This document shows positions 1-6,688 of a DNA stretch of 64,000 bases, piece by piece. Source of the DNA: Afipia sp049747295 (lineage in GTDB: Bacteria; Pseudomonadota; Alphaproteobacteria; Rhizobiales; Xanthobacteraceae); contig NZ_JBMHJM010000001.1 of the NCBI RefSeq assembly GCF_049747295.1, positions 4,588,001 through 4,652,000 of the forward strand, written 5' to 3'. Each line of letters opens with the position of its first letter. The first letter of the stretch is position 1. Below the pieces are notes generated by a model. The model was not told the origin of the DNA. It ran no database searches and worked only from the letters and a program-made list of their open reading frames with translations. The translations under genes were made by a program, and so were the position numbers.

Positions 1-14
1 TCGCTCTGTGTAGA

Positions 15-956
15 TCATTCGAAGCTTCTGATGGTTTTTAACAAACCTTCTCTTGCTTCGACCGGAAAGCTCTGGATCTTCAGGGCGTCTTTTATCTTGT
101 GATTGTCGACAACATAATTTTCGGTGAGCTTGCGCAGCCGATCCGTGTTCAATGGTAGGCGAAGTGTATCTCCTGCGCGCGCCGCTGTCTGAAGAAGCCG
201 GGGAGGGAGGCTCCACAGACGAGACGTTCGGTGCAGTCCCTCCGCGATCAGCCGAACCACTTCCGTGGTGGACAACGCGTCGTCATCCGCCAGCTGATAA
301 GGTCCGCCGGGAATCGAAGGGTGTTCCAGCAAGGCCGCGACCGCGAAACACAAGTTCTCAACGCTGAGGAACGAACGTTTGTTCTGAAATGCCGCGAGTG
401 GATAAGGGATTCCGCTTCTCACAAATCTGTAGAGCAGATTAAGGTTTCCCCTGTTGCCCGGACCGTGGATCATACTGGGGCGCAGGATAAAGACGCGCTT
501 CCCCGAAGGAAGTTGACGGCCGGCAATGTACTGTTCCGCAGCCAGCTTCGATCGCCCATAGGGTGTCTGAGGTGAGGGCTCAGCTGTTTCGTAAAGAACA
601 TCGGAGACCTCATCCGCAATGGCTTTCACGCTGCTGAAGAAAACGAAATCCCGCGCGGTGCTCTGCAGGAAAAGATCGAAGAGACGAGACGTCAGTTCGG
701 TGTTGCTGGCGAAGTATTCATCTGCATTCGACGTGCCGCGGACATCATGCGCTTTGCCGGCCAGATGGATGACGGCCGTCGCGTCATTCAGGAAGTCTGT
801 CGAAAGGTCATCCCACTGACAATAATCGTCTTGGCTGACCGCAGTGGAGGGACCACGTCCGATGGACGCCAGACGATATCGTCCCTGCAGATATCGGGCG
901 AGGTTTTGGCCTACGAAGCCGCTTTTTCCGGTGATGACCAGTCGTTGCATTGTCAT
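15..956 (-). CDS. NAD-dependent epimerase/dehydratase (extended SDR)
   Basis: This 313-residue protein belongs to the extended short-chain dehydrogenase family, cytosolic enzymes that commonly remodel nucleotide sugars for surface polysaccharides. The N-terminal Rossmann motif TGKSGFVG is at residues 9-16, the conserved FFSSVKA strand with the catalytic Ser is near 108-109, and the active-site YGRSK has Tyr133 and Lys137. The frame stays open upstream to 1091, but that extension shows no SDR features, so I place the start at the ATG at 956 (950 is also possible). The substrate cannot be read from sequence. WbpV/WcaG-like sugar epimerases are the closest style. It heads the window alone, with a lipoprotein gene just upstream on the same strand. 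Confidence 0.85.
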   Translation of the reverse strand: MTMQRLVITGKSGFVGQNLARYLQGRYRLASIGRGPSTAVSQDDYCQWDDLSTDFLNDATAVIHLAGKAHDVRGTSNADEYFASNTELTSRLFDLFLQSTARDFVFFSSVKAIADEVSDVLYETAEPSPQTPYGRSKLAAEQYIAGRQLPSGKRVFILRPSMIHGPGNRGNLNLLYRFVRSGIPYPLAAFQNKRSFLSVENLCFAVAALLEHPSIPGGPYQLADDDALSTTEVVRLIAEGLHRTSRLWSLPPRLLQTAARAGDTLRLPLNTDRLRKLTENYVVDNHKIKDALKIQSFPVEAREGLLKTIRSFE

Positions 957-969
957 GTCGTTGAGTGTT

Positions 970-1359
970 CTACACGGGCCTTCTCGGCTCCGCAAAGCAC
1001 CAATGCCCGGGCGATACGCGATACCTGGCACCGATGTGGCCTGACTCGATTGTGAATGCGACCACCGTTTCGGACAGACGGCCACCGACATCAGGGGTAG
1101 CGGCGGAAGCGCAACCTTCCCAATGCGCGCCGTTAAGGCGAGGCTTGGCGACCCTGAGGTCGGTCACATTGCCAACAAAGACGCTCGCGGGATTGGATCT
1201 CACAAGCTGGGCAACATCAGGCTCCGGATCAACCGGCGGCTGGTAGGATTCCTTCGCCCTCAGAGTGAATGGAATGAACTTGTCGGTGAGGTCGCTGGCG
1301 CCACAGCCGCTCAAGACGACGCTGAGAATGCACAGGACGATCAAGGTCTGAATTTTCAT
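970..1359 (-). CDS. small putative lipoprotein
   Basis: A 129-residue protein begins with a short signal peptide ending in a lipobox (LSGC), so the mature protein should be lipid-anchored at a Cys near residue 17. The mature part has no recognised domain. It contains two further Cys residues that could pair. The frame is open upstream to 1488 but only the ATG at 1359 gives a signal sequence. It lies 13 bp upstream of the epimerase and may be co-transcribed with it. The family is not recognised. Confidence 0.6.
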   Translation of the reverse strand: MKIQTLIVLCILSVVLSGCGASDLTDKFIPFTLRAKESYQPPVDPEPDVAQLVRSNPASVFVGNVTDLRVAKPRLNGAHWEGCASAATPDVGGRLSETVVAFTIESGHIGARYRVSPGHWCFAEPRRPV

Positions 1360-1433
1360 CGGCGGCAAACTATCGCGAATTTGCGCATCCGCAATCCCCC
1401 TCTCGCTGGCTGAGTTCACATTGGAGTTAGAAT

Positions 1434-2129
1434 ATGCCGGACCTCGCATTGCTGCAGGCGCGGAATGCCGCGCGCTGGCACAACGCAAAGCTGACGCGTG
1501 CTTCCGAGTTTGGGCCGGTTGCGGTCCGGCTAGTGGCTCCTCCCGCTAAGGCGCGGTACCGAGCCATCGAAGCTAGAACGGGGGTGCCGTGGTTCTTCAT
1601 CGCCGTGGCACACCAACGGGAGTCTTCGCAGGATTGGTCGCGCAGCCTCGCGCAAGGCGATCCGTGGAATAGGACGTCGACGCATGAGCCAAAGGGGCGA
1701 GGGCCGTTTGCGTCATTTGAAGACGCTGCTGTTGACGCTTTAAAGAACTGTGCGCCCTATGCCGCGCGTAACACGGACTGGAGCATTGGCGGTCTGCTGA
1801 CGATGCTTGAGCAGTATAACGGGCTCGGGTATTCCAATCGCGGATTGGCTAGCCCTTACATCTGGTCGGGGACCGATCAGTACCTGAAAGGCAAATATAT
1901 CGCGGACGGCAAGTTCGATCCGACCGTCGTCGACAAGCAGCTCGGTTGCGCCGGGCTCATCGTCGCGATGATGCAAATCGAATCCAGCATCAAGTTCGGA
2001 CCGGACGACGAGCCAGCCGTCGTTGCGATGAAGCCGCTGATCGCGCCATCCGCTCCGTCACCAGTCAAAGGCAGCATCAGTGCGGTGATCGCAGGATTCC
2101 TATCATCCATCTTCAAACGCGCGGCATAA
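1434..2129 (+). CDS. phage-type lysozyme family protein
   Basis: A 231-residue protein resembles the soluble lysozyme-family proteins found in phage lysis cassettes and as orphan chromosomal genes in Bradyrhizobium relatives. It would cleave peptidoglycan. The best catalytic candidate is Glu63 in AHQRESS, followed by a region rich in Trp, Asn and Gly (roughly 65-160) typical of lysozyme folds. There is no signal peptide, so export would need a holin. A GGAG ribosome site precedes the ATG. Three small membrane-associated genes follow within 10 bp of each other, the layout of an endolysin plus holin/accessory cassette. The fold assignment rests on general resemblance. Confidence 0.6.
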   Translation: MPDLALLQARNAARWHNAKLTRASEFGPVAVRLVAPPAKARYRAIEARTGVPWFFIAVAHQRESSQDWSRSLAQGDPWNRTSTHEPKGRGPFASFEDAAVDALKNCAPYAARNTDWSIGGLLTMLEQYNGLGYSNRGLASPYIWSGTDQYLKGKYIADGKFDPTVVDKQLGCAGLIVAMMQIESSIKFGPDDEPAVVAMKPLIAPSAPSPVKGSISAVIAGFLSSIFKRAA

Positions 2130-2138
2130 GGAGACGAC

Positions 2139-2555
2139 ATGCTCGCAATCGCTCTACTCGTTTTAGCCATCGTTATTGCAGTTTATTTTTTCATCATTCG
2201 GCCGATCTTGAAAACCCAGCCGGCTTTCTCTGAAGCGTTCAGGGCAGAAGCGTCGTTCTTCGACAAGGTGCGGGCTAAGATCGTGGGTTGGCGCACGCAC
2301 ATCGCCGCGCGGCTGACCATGCTCGCGGGTTTGTTCGTCGGTCTGTATGATCAGGCGCTGCCGATTGTCACCGGGCAAGACTGGACACCGCTGACGGCCA
2401 AAGTCCCGGCGTGGGCCTTGCCGGTTAGCATGGTCGGTGTCGGCCTGCTGTTCGCATGGTTGCGAAAGATCACGGACAATCCGCCGCAGATCGTCACCCA
2501 AAAGGACGACAACGGTGTCGCTCGCGTTGTCGATGTCATCAAGCCGATGGCCTGA
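2139..2555 (+). CDS. small membrane protein, holin-like
   Basis: A 138-residue protein with a hydrophobic N-terminal helix (residues 2-20), a charged middle, a second hydrophobic stretch near 58-70 and a third near 92-108. The topology and the position directly after a lysozyme-like gene suggest a holin or lysis-accessory role, inferred from context only. An AAGGAG site lies 5 bp before the ATG. The next gene starts 3 bp after this stop, so translation is probably coupled. Confidence 0.55.
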   Translation: MLAIALLVLAIVIAVYFFIIRPILKTQPAFSEAFRAEASFFDKVRAKIVGWRTHIAARLTMLAGLFVGLYDQALPIVTGQDWTPLTAKVPAWALPVSMVGVGLLFAWLRKITDNPPQIVTQKDDNGVARVVDVIKPMA

Positions 2556-2557
2556 TC

Positions 2558-2944
2558 ATGTTTTGGTCCTGGCTCGGAAATTTTCTCGCGGGCCCGCTAC
2601 TCGGCAAGGCACTTGATGCCTACAAGGCGAAGCTGGCTGCGGGCAGTACCGATGCCGGCATCGCGGCCGATCTCGCGGCGAAGGAGATTCTTCTTCAGCA
2701 GCGTGAAGCTGAATTGCAGACGCAATACCGCGTGGCCGAGATCGGCCATTGGTACGAACCCGACAAGATCATGGGGTACGCGGTGGCGATCTATTTCGCC
2801 AAACTCCTCATCGTCGACAAGGTGATGGGGTGGGGCGTCACCGATCCCTTGACCGGATTCGCAGAGACGACGGCCAACCTCATCGTCGCGTTCTATTTCG
2901 CCAAACGCGGGTTTGAGAACATCGCGCGGATTATCAAGCGATAG
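2558..2944 (+). CDS. small membrane-associated protein of the lysis-like cassette
   Basis: A 128-residue protein. After a short hydrophobic N terminus comes an Ala/Glu/Gln-rich, probably helical segment (about 25-62), then two hydrophobic stretches near 70-90 and 105-118 and a basic C terminus. I do not recognise the family. The in-frame region upstream (from 2456) overlaps the preceding gene and looks like a shadow, so the ATG at 2558 is chosen. Spacing and orientation put it in one operon with the lysozyme-like gene. Confidence 0.55.
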   Translation: MFWSWLGNFLAGPLLGKALDAYKAKLAAGSTDAGIAADLAAKEILLQQREAELQTQYRVAEIGHWYEPDKIMGYAVAIYFAKLLIVDKVMGWGVTDPLTGFAETTANLIVAFYFAKRGFENIARIIKR

Positions 2945-2953
2945 AGGGCGGCC

Positions 2954-3253
2954 ATGCAGGACCATGAAGTCAGGGCCATCTTCACGGAAGTCCTCGCCGA
3001 ACAGAAGCGGCTCTACGGCGCGGAAACGGAGGAGGCCGTCCAGCGCACGATCTCCACGATGCTGACGTCGTTCGGGATCGAGGAGGAGGACAGAGCAGAG
3101 TTGCGGGCGGACTTCATTCACCTGCGCAAATGGCGCAAGAGCGTCGAACAGGCACAAAGCCTGACCATCAGGGCGATGGTCACGATCATCGCTGCCGGGG
3201 CGGCCGGAGCCTTGTGGCTCGGGATCAAGACGATGCTGCAGGGGAAAACATAG
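2954..3253 (+). CDS. small protein with C-terminal membrane anchor
   Basis: A 99-residue protein: a soluble, charged and helical N-terminal two thirds, then one membrane helix at about 75-95 and a short basic tail. It follows the previous gene by 9 bp with a GAGGG ribosome site. A tail-anchored small protein of this kind fits the end of a phage lysis/accessory cassette, but the function is unknown. It runs convergently towards the exonuclease III gene with only 11 bp between stops. Confidence 0.55.
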   Translation: MQDHEVRAIFTEVLAEQKRLYGAETEEAVQRTISTMLTSFGIEEEDRAELRADFIHLRKWRKSVEQAQSLTIRAMVTIIAAGAAGALWLGIKTMLQGKT

Positions 3254-3264
3254 CCTCGGCCCGC

Positions 3265-4035
3265 CTAATCCAGCGTGATCCAAGCCGGCGCATGATCACT
3301 TGCGCCCTCACGGCCTCGCACCTTGCGGTCGACACCCGCGTCAGACAGTCGGACGGAAAGGTCCTTGCTTAGGAGCAGGTGATCGAGTCGAAGGCCGTGG
3401 TCTTTCTCATAGCGTTCGCGCCAGTAGGTCCAGAACGTATAGATGCGTTTCTCCCCGCTGACATGACGCAGCGCGTCGGTCCACCCTTTGTCGAGCAGGC
3501 GAGCAAACGCCTGGCGCGGCTTGGGCTGTACAAGCGCATCCTTGTCCCATGATGTCGTCGGGTAGATATCGATTGCTGTCGGCACGACGTTGTAGTCGCC
3601 CGCCAGGATCACGGGCACGCGCCTTTTCTGGAGCGTCGTCGCGTGGCGGGCCAGGCGCGCGAACCACTGCATCTTGTAGGTGAACTTAGGCCCCGGCTGT
3701 GGATTGCCGTTCGGTAAATAGAGCGAGGCGACGATCATGCCCCCGACAGCGGCCTCGATATAACGCGCCTGGCGATCTCTTGGGTCGCCCGGAAGCCGGC
3801 GGCGGGTGACGATGGGGTCAGCCTTGTGTGCCAGGATCGCGACGCCGTTCCAGCTCCGCTCGCTTTCCCATGCGGCTCCATATCCCGCGCGCCGCAAGGC
3901 TGCTTCGGGAAAAGCAGATGGCTCGCATTTTAACTCCTGAAGGCAGGCAACATCAGGCTTGGCGGTCTTCAGCCACGCGAGAAGGAGCGGCAAACGCTTG
4001 TTGATATTGTTGACGTTGAATGTCGCAATCTTCAT
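3265..4035 (-). CDS. xthA: exodeoxyribonuclease III
   Basis: A 256-residue member of the ExoIII/AP-endonuclease family, which cleaves DNA at abasic sites and removes 3' blocking groups in base excision repair. All catalytic motifs are present: Asn7 in MKIATFNVNN, metal-binding Glu34 in LQELK, Asp147 and Asn149 in AGDYNV, and the terminal SDHAPAW with Asp247 and His248. The length is normal for bacterial Xth. It is transcribed alone. A hairpin lies just upstream of its start. It is the first of several DNA-repair genes in the window. Confidence 0.95.
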   Translation of the reverse strand: MKIATFNVNNINKRLPLLLAWLKTAKPDVACLQELKCEPSAFPEAALRRAGYGAAWESERSWNGVAILAHKADPIVTRRRLPGDPRDRQARYIEAAVGGMIVASLYLPNGNPQPGPKFTYKMQWFARLARHATTLQKRRVPVILAGDYNVVPTAIDIYPTTSWDKDALVQPKPRQAFARLLDKGWTDALRHVSGEKRIYTFWTYWRERYEKDHGLRLDHLLLSKDLSVRLSDAGVDRKVRGREGASDHAPAWITLD

Positions 4036-4041
4036 GCCGCG

Positions 4042-4060
4042 GTGAGGCTCAAAGCCTCAC
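4042..4060. other. short hairpin between xthA and a small gene
   Basis: GTGAGGCT (4042-4049) and AGCCTCAC (4053-4060) form a perfect 8-bp stem with a 3-nt loop. There is no T-run on either side, so it is not a classical terminator. It overlaps the stop codon of the 30-residue gene next to it and sits 7 bp upstream of the xthA start. Confidence 0.4.
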
Positions 4061-4149
4061 AGCACCAGCTCGAACATCAGGATGACGAGCGCGGTGGCCA
4101 CCGCCCAGCAAAGCAAGCGATCTTCAGCAATAGCGTGGATAATTTTCAT
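4057..4149 (-). CDS. 30-residue membrane peptide
   Basis: A short reading frame encodes 30 residues: a basic/amphipathic start (MKIIHAIAEDR) then one hydrophobic helix (LLCWAVATALVILMFELVL) ending at the stop. A GGAAA ribosome site lies 4-5 bp before the ATG. The protein-like layout of a single-pass membrane peptide is the only evidence. It lies upstream of xthA on the same strand and could be read with it. Confidence 0.4.
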   Translation of the reverse strand: MKIIHAIAEDRLLCWAVATALVILMFELVL

Positions 4150-4340
4150 CGTTTCCAGCCCAAAACAATCAGCCCCAAATCAAAGCAGGCAATTCGGTGG
4201 CGGCAGTTCTGTTCCAGAATTTTGCATGTCGTTTACGCATGGAGGGTTGCATTTATGTCAGGCCGAGTCCGACCGACGTCAGACGGCAATCCCACACCAA
4301 CGCCTTTCCGGCGGCTCCGACCATTAAACGGCCGATGGCA

Positions 4341-4580
4341 TCACTCTGCCATGGGCAGTCCCAGAAACTTGCGGACGGCAGCCTGCTTATGCCGCTGCTC
4401 CGTCACCGCATCGCGGCAATCCGGAAAAGGAAATCCGGAAATTTGCGCATGCAGTTTCACGGCGTCGGGAGAACGCTTGAAGATGGCCGAGGCCCGCACC
4501 GGCGGCACGCCTTTGGCGACCAGCGTTCGCAGGAGTTCCGTTTGCTCAGGCTTCCAGGTGAGGCTTGTGATCTGCGTCAT
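4341..4580 (-). CDS. GcrA-like small HTH protein
   Basis: A 79-residue protein with the pattern W-x8-LRTLVAKGVPPVRASAIF, then a predicted recognition helix and GFPFPD. This resembles the N-terminal HTH of the cell-cycle regulator GcrA (W..E...LK.LW..G.SA..IA), but the rest of GcrA is absent. A clear paralogue is encoded at 7837-8052, sharing the Trp, the LV.xG.xAxRA(A/S) helix and the GFPFPD motif. A GAGG sequence precedes the start. DNA binding is an inference. Confidence 0.6.
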   Translation of the reverse strand: MTQITSLTWKPEQTELLRTLVAKGVPPVRASAIFKRSPDAVKLHAQISGFPFPDCRDAVTEQRHKQAAVRKFLGLPMAE

Positions 4581-4682
4581 TCCGCGACCTCGCGATCGAA
4601 CGTTTTGGCCAACACAACCCGGCAGCCCTTCAGACGTTCCGCGCCCTGCGACACTGCATCCCTTTTAGGCGACGCGGTGCGA

Positions 4683-4883
4683 TCAGGCCGTGTGCGGGGG
4701 ATTGACGTCAGGGGAGGTCTTCTTGGCTCGCTGCGGGGTCATCCGGGCGGGATCAGGTGCGCCCGGTATGCCACGAGGGCCGAGCAGGGCCCGCTGAATA
4801 TCATCTTCACTCAACCTGGGCTTCCCGTCATCGATCTGTCCGCTGCCGCCATGACAAGGTTCGGAAGGGCTGGACCATCGCAT
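4683..4883 (-). CDS. small hypothetical protein
   Basis: A 66-residue polar protein rich in Pro, Ser and Gly with a short acidic helix-like stretch (LSEDDIQRALLG). The frame is open to 4952, but an AGGAG ribosome site positions the start at the ATG at 4883. No domain is recognised. A near-match to the EcfG promoter (GGAAC-N16-CGTG, 4943 down to 4919) lies upstream on this strand, one base off consensus in the -10. Confidence 0.4.
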   Translation of the reverse strand: MRWSSPSEPCHGGSGQIDDGKPRLSEDDIQRALLGPRGIPGAPDPARMTPQRAKKTSPDVNPPHTA

Positions 4884-4979
4884 GATGCGCTCTCCTGAAT
4901 GTGAAGTGTCTGGGTTATCACGCGCGAGCATTCCCCGGGTTCCAAGGAACATATCTGCGGGCGTGCGGTTTTACGTCTC

Positions 4980-5093
4980 ATGAGTAGCCACGATCACGAT
5001 TACGACTGGAACACCAACGAACCGACCGACTGGGCGATTGCGCTTGGCGGGACGGTGGCTGCGATCACGTTGGTTTGGATCGCGCTGCTGTAG
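4980..5093 (+). CDS. 37-residue membrane peptide
   Basis: This short gene encodes a polar His/Asp-rich head (MSSHDHDYDWNTNEPTDW) followed by one hydrophobic helix (AIALGGTVAAITLVWIALL) that ends at the stop, a typical tail-anchored micro-protein. No clear ribosome site is visible. A degenerate EcfG-like sequence (GGAAC-N16-GGTT, 4946-4970) ends only 10 bp before the ATG. It is convergent with nothing and stands alone. Support comes only from the composition. Confidence 0.45.
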   Translation: MSSHDHDYDWNTNEPTDWAIALGGTVAAITLVWIALL

Positions 5094-5189
5094 GTTTGTT
5101 TCTTCTGTTTGGCGTATCGCATCTTTCGCGAGACGCAAGAGGTGGGGTTGCGCGCCTCATTTGAGGATCACCTTTAAGAAATCGGAGTG

Positions 5190-5226
5190 CGAATAAAGCC
5201 GCAGTGGAATGCTGCGGCCTTATTCG
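5190..5226 (-). terminator. hairpin terminator of the Tat-signal gene
   Basis: On the minus strand GAATAA-GGCCGCAG and CTGCGGC-TTTATTC form a long interrupted stem with a 7-nt loop, followed by a T-rich strand. It lies about 50 bp past the stop of the gene at 5279-5461 and probably ends that transcript. Confidence 0.6.
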
Positions 5227-5278
5227 TTGAAAACTGACAATGAAGATATTTGCACGCTCGATTAATGTTGCGATCGCG

Positions 5279-5461
5279 CTAGCAGCCGGGATCGTGCCTC
5301 GACCAACCGCCGCCAGAGCCCGCAACAGCCGCTGAGTTGAGAGACGTCGACAGCAACAGCGTGATTGCAGGTGGTGTCACGATCGCGAATTTGCCGCACG
5401 CGGCAAGAAACTTCCGGCGATCTTCTATCCCGTCAACTTCGGGTTCATTTGAGTTGGCCAT
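5279..5461 (-). CDS. small protein with Tat-like signal sequence
   Basis: A 60-residue protein starts with MANSNEPEVDGIEDRRKFLA, in which Arg15-Arg16 and KFLAACGKF resemble a twin-arginine export signal. A hydrophobic stretch (VTPPAITLLLSTSLNSAAVA) and a Gly-rich polar end follow. Small proteins of this pattern are common in Bradyrhizobium relatives. I chose the ATG at 5461 rather than 5485 because AGGAG lies 7 bp upstream. If exported, almost nothing but a short Gly-rich peptide remains, so it may work as a membrane-bound peptide or as partner of a Tat cargo. Confidence 0.6.
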   Translation of the reverse strand: MANSNEPEVDGIEDRRKFLAACGKFAIVTPPAITLLLSTSLNSAAVAGSGGGWSRHDPGC

Positions 5462-5635
5462 GTTGAATCTCCTTTCGAGATCCATTCCGGCCCCCCGGGT
5501 ACATCCTCTCGATTTTCGACGAATGAAGTCGCCGAAGTCAAAGCAATGATTATTACAGGTGTTCCTTACCTCAATAGCATGATGCTCATAGGGATGATCC
5601 TCGACAAGTGAAGCCGTGCGGTGCGCCGTTGAGGT

Positions 5636-5866
5636 TCAGGTCACTTCGGTGCTGTGATGGCCGTCGGTGCCGCGTCCGAAGACACCATAGTTGCTGGACT
5701 TCGACCCATCGGCAGTGATGCCCGTGGCGGCGAGGCCCATGCGCAGAAGCTCTCGAACCGCTGCAGCCCGTGTGGGCATACGGTGCTTGAAACGGAAGTC
5801 GTCGATCACAGCCAGTTCGGCGGGCGACAACATGATCTGGAGGCGTTCCTCACGCGCGGAATTCAT
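5636..5866 (-). CDS. ribbon-helix-helix regulator
   Basis: A 76-residue protein with the RHH (MetJ/Arc-type) layout: a short strand (EERLQIMLS), helix 1 (AELAVIDDFRFKH) and helix 2 (TRAAAVRELLRMGLAA), then a disordered tail. RHH proteins bind short inverted repeats as dimers, usually repressing their own gene. Three copies of the heptamer TGAGTAA/TTACTCA lie 25-57 bp upstream, one pair forming the whole spacer of an EcfG-type promoter, so autoregulation is very likely. No toxin gene accompanies it, so a toxin-antitoxin role is not supported. Confidence 0.75.
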   Translation of the reverse strand: MNSAREERLQIMLSPAELAVIDDFRFKHRMPTRAAAVRELLRMGLAATGITADGSKSSNYGVFGRGTDGHHSTEVT

Positions 5867-5890
5867 GGTGTTCCTCGAAATTCATCAAAT

Positions 5891-5923
5891 TGAGTAATCA
5901 ACCAACGTTACTCAGTTGAGTAA
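5891..5923 (-). promoter_or_regulatory. candidate RHH operator, three heptamers
   Basis: TGAGTAA (5891-5897), TTACTCA (5908-5914) and TGAGTAA (5917-5923) alternate in orientation. The last two form the inverted repeat TTACTCA-GT-TGAGTAA. A weaker related inverted repeat, TGAGT-n5-ACTCA, lies at 5954-5968. The position in front of an RHH gene suggests an autoregulatory operator. Confidence 0.65.
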
Positions 5924-5928
5924 GTTCC
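5904..5928 (-). promoter_or_regulatory. EcfG-type promoter with operator as spacer
   Basis: On the minus strand GGAAC (5928-5924) and CGTT (5907-5904) are separated by exactly 16 bp, the consensus for the alphaproteobacterial general-stress sigma factor EcfG. The 16-bp spacer is the inverted repeat TTACTCAACTGAGTAA. The ATG of the RHH gene is about 38 bp downstream of the -10. Confidence 0.7.
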
Positions 5929-6034
5929 ATGAGGCTGACACGGAGGCTCAGTTTGAGTGATAAACTCATTTAAAATCAACGGCTTGTGTAAATTTGTGCT
6001 TCGGGTCTGGTCCGGACAGGCGTAAAGTGCCTGC

Positions 6035-6160
6035 ATGACGGAAAAATCTGACGCTCCCAAACCAGAGAAGAAGCCCAAGCCGACCAAGCGTATTTCCACG
6101 GAAGAGGAAGCGCGGCGATGGGCGGAAAGCCCCGGCCTGAGACCTCCCAAGCGGGCGTGA
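6035..6160 (+). CDS. 41-residue Lys/Pro-rich peptide
   Basis: A short frame encodes a highly charged 41-residue peptide with a Lys/Pro-rich first half (KPEKKPKPTKR) and a short acidic/basic helix (STEEEARRWAE) ending PPKRA. No membrane segment and no recognised family. Small basic peptides of this type are often annotated in this bacterial group. The support is composition only; no strong ribosome site is seen. Confidence 0.4.
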   Translation: MTEKSDAPKPEKKPKPTKRISTEEEARRWAESPGLRPPKRA

Positions 6161-6293
6161 GCCGGATTCGCCGAGCCCCAACATACTCGGCCTTCATGAA
6201 GTCGGACGTTCGAACGGACCGATGTTTGTTGCGTTCGCGCATCGGCAGGTCACTGCTCACATGTAAATCGTGTTACGATAGAAGATGCGAACG

Positions 6294-6324
6294 AAAAAAT
6301 GGCCCCGATGATCGGGGCCATTTT
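6294..6324 (-). terminator. strong symmetric terminator
   Basis: Two 14-bp arms (6296-6309 and 6311-6324, core TGGCCCCGAT/ATCGGGGCCA) are flanked by A-run and T-run, so the hairpin can stop transcription in both directions. It lies 17 bp after the stop of the His-rich gene. Confidence 0.8.
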
Positions 6325-6340
6325 GCTGAGTCTATTTTAC

Positions 6341-6547
6341 TTAGTCGTAGTGGTGATGACCATGCTTGATCACGACGACCTTCCTGCCATGGCCGTGATG
6401 CCACCCGCGATCCATGTGGCTGTGATGCCAGCCGCGGTCCATGTGATGATGCCCGCGCTTGATAACGACCGTTTCCGCGGAAGCGAGCGACGGCAGCGCG
6501 AAAGCAAGAGTCGAAACGGTGGCGAGAGCCAAAGCGATTTTCTTCAT
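6341..6547 (-). CDS. small secreted histidine-rich protein
   Basis: A 68-residue precursor has a clear signal peptide (about residues 1-24, ending SLASA). The mature part is very rich in His and basic residues, with two copies of MDRGWHH and repeated HHH/GHHH clusters plus VVIK(R/H)GHHH at each end. Such composition suggests periplasmic binding of Ni, Zn or Cu, an inference. The ATG at 6547 is preceded by AGGAGGA. Upstream are an EcfG-like promoter and two inverted repeats; a strong terminator follows. It is a single-gene unit. Confidence 0.75.
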   Translation of the reverse strand: MKKIALALATVSTLAFALPSLASAETVVIKRGHHHMDRGWHHSHMDRGWHHGHGRKVVVIKHGHHHYD

Positions 6548-6578
6548 GCATGATCCTCCTCTTTCAATGCAAAGAGAG

Positions 6579-6603
6579 AACACGCGGTAGTGAGCTACGT
6601 TCC
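6579..6603 (-). promoter_or_regulatory. EcfG-like promoter of the His-rich gene (one mismatch)
   Basis: On the minus strand GGAAC (6603-6599), a 16-bp spacer and TGTT (6582-6579) match the general-stress consensus except for T instead of C at the first -10 base. The -10 lies 32 bp before the ATG. Confidence 0.45.
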
Positions 6604-6640
6604 CGAAACGTAGTCGGGAATTTTCTGAACAAGCGTTCAG
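6600..6640. promoter_or_regulatory. two inverted repeats upstream of the His-rich gene
   Basis: TTCCCGA-n7-TCGGGAA (6600-6620) and CTGAAC-n4-GTTCAG (6625-6640) are perfect inverted repeats. The first overlaps the -35 of the EcfG-like promoter. They may be operator sites or, less likely, a hairpin of an upstream transcript. Confidence 0.4.
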
Positions 6641-6688
6641 ATTGAAGCAGGCCGTATTGCTCTCGATTCGAAATGATCGACGACGCAA

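Noticed and set aside
4919..4970. Two divergent EcfG-like sequences (GGAAC-N16-GGTT on plus, GGAAC-N16-CGTG on minus)
   Set aside because: Each has a mismatch in the four-base -10, and the plus-strand one would leave almost no leader; too weak to call as promoters.
5240..5335. A 31-residue plus-strand frame resembling a signal peptide
   Set aside because: It overlaps antisense with the better supported Tat-signal gene, lacks a ribosome site and ends directly after the would-be signal sequence.
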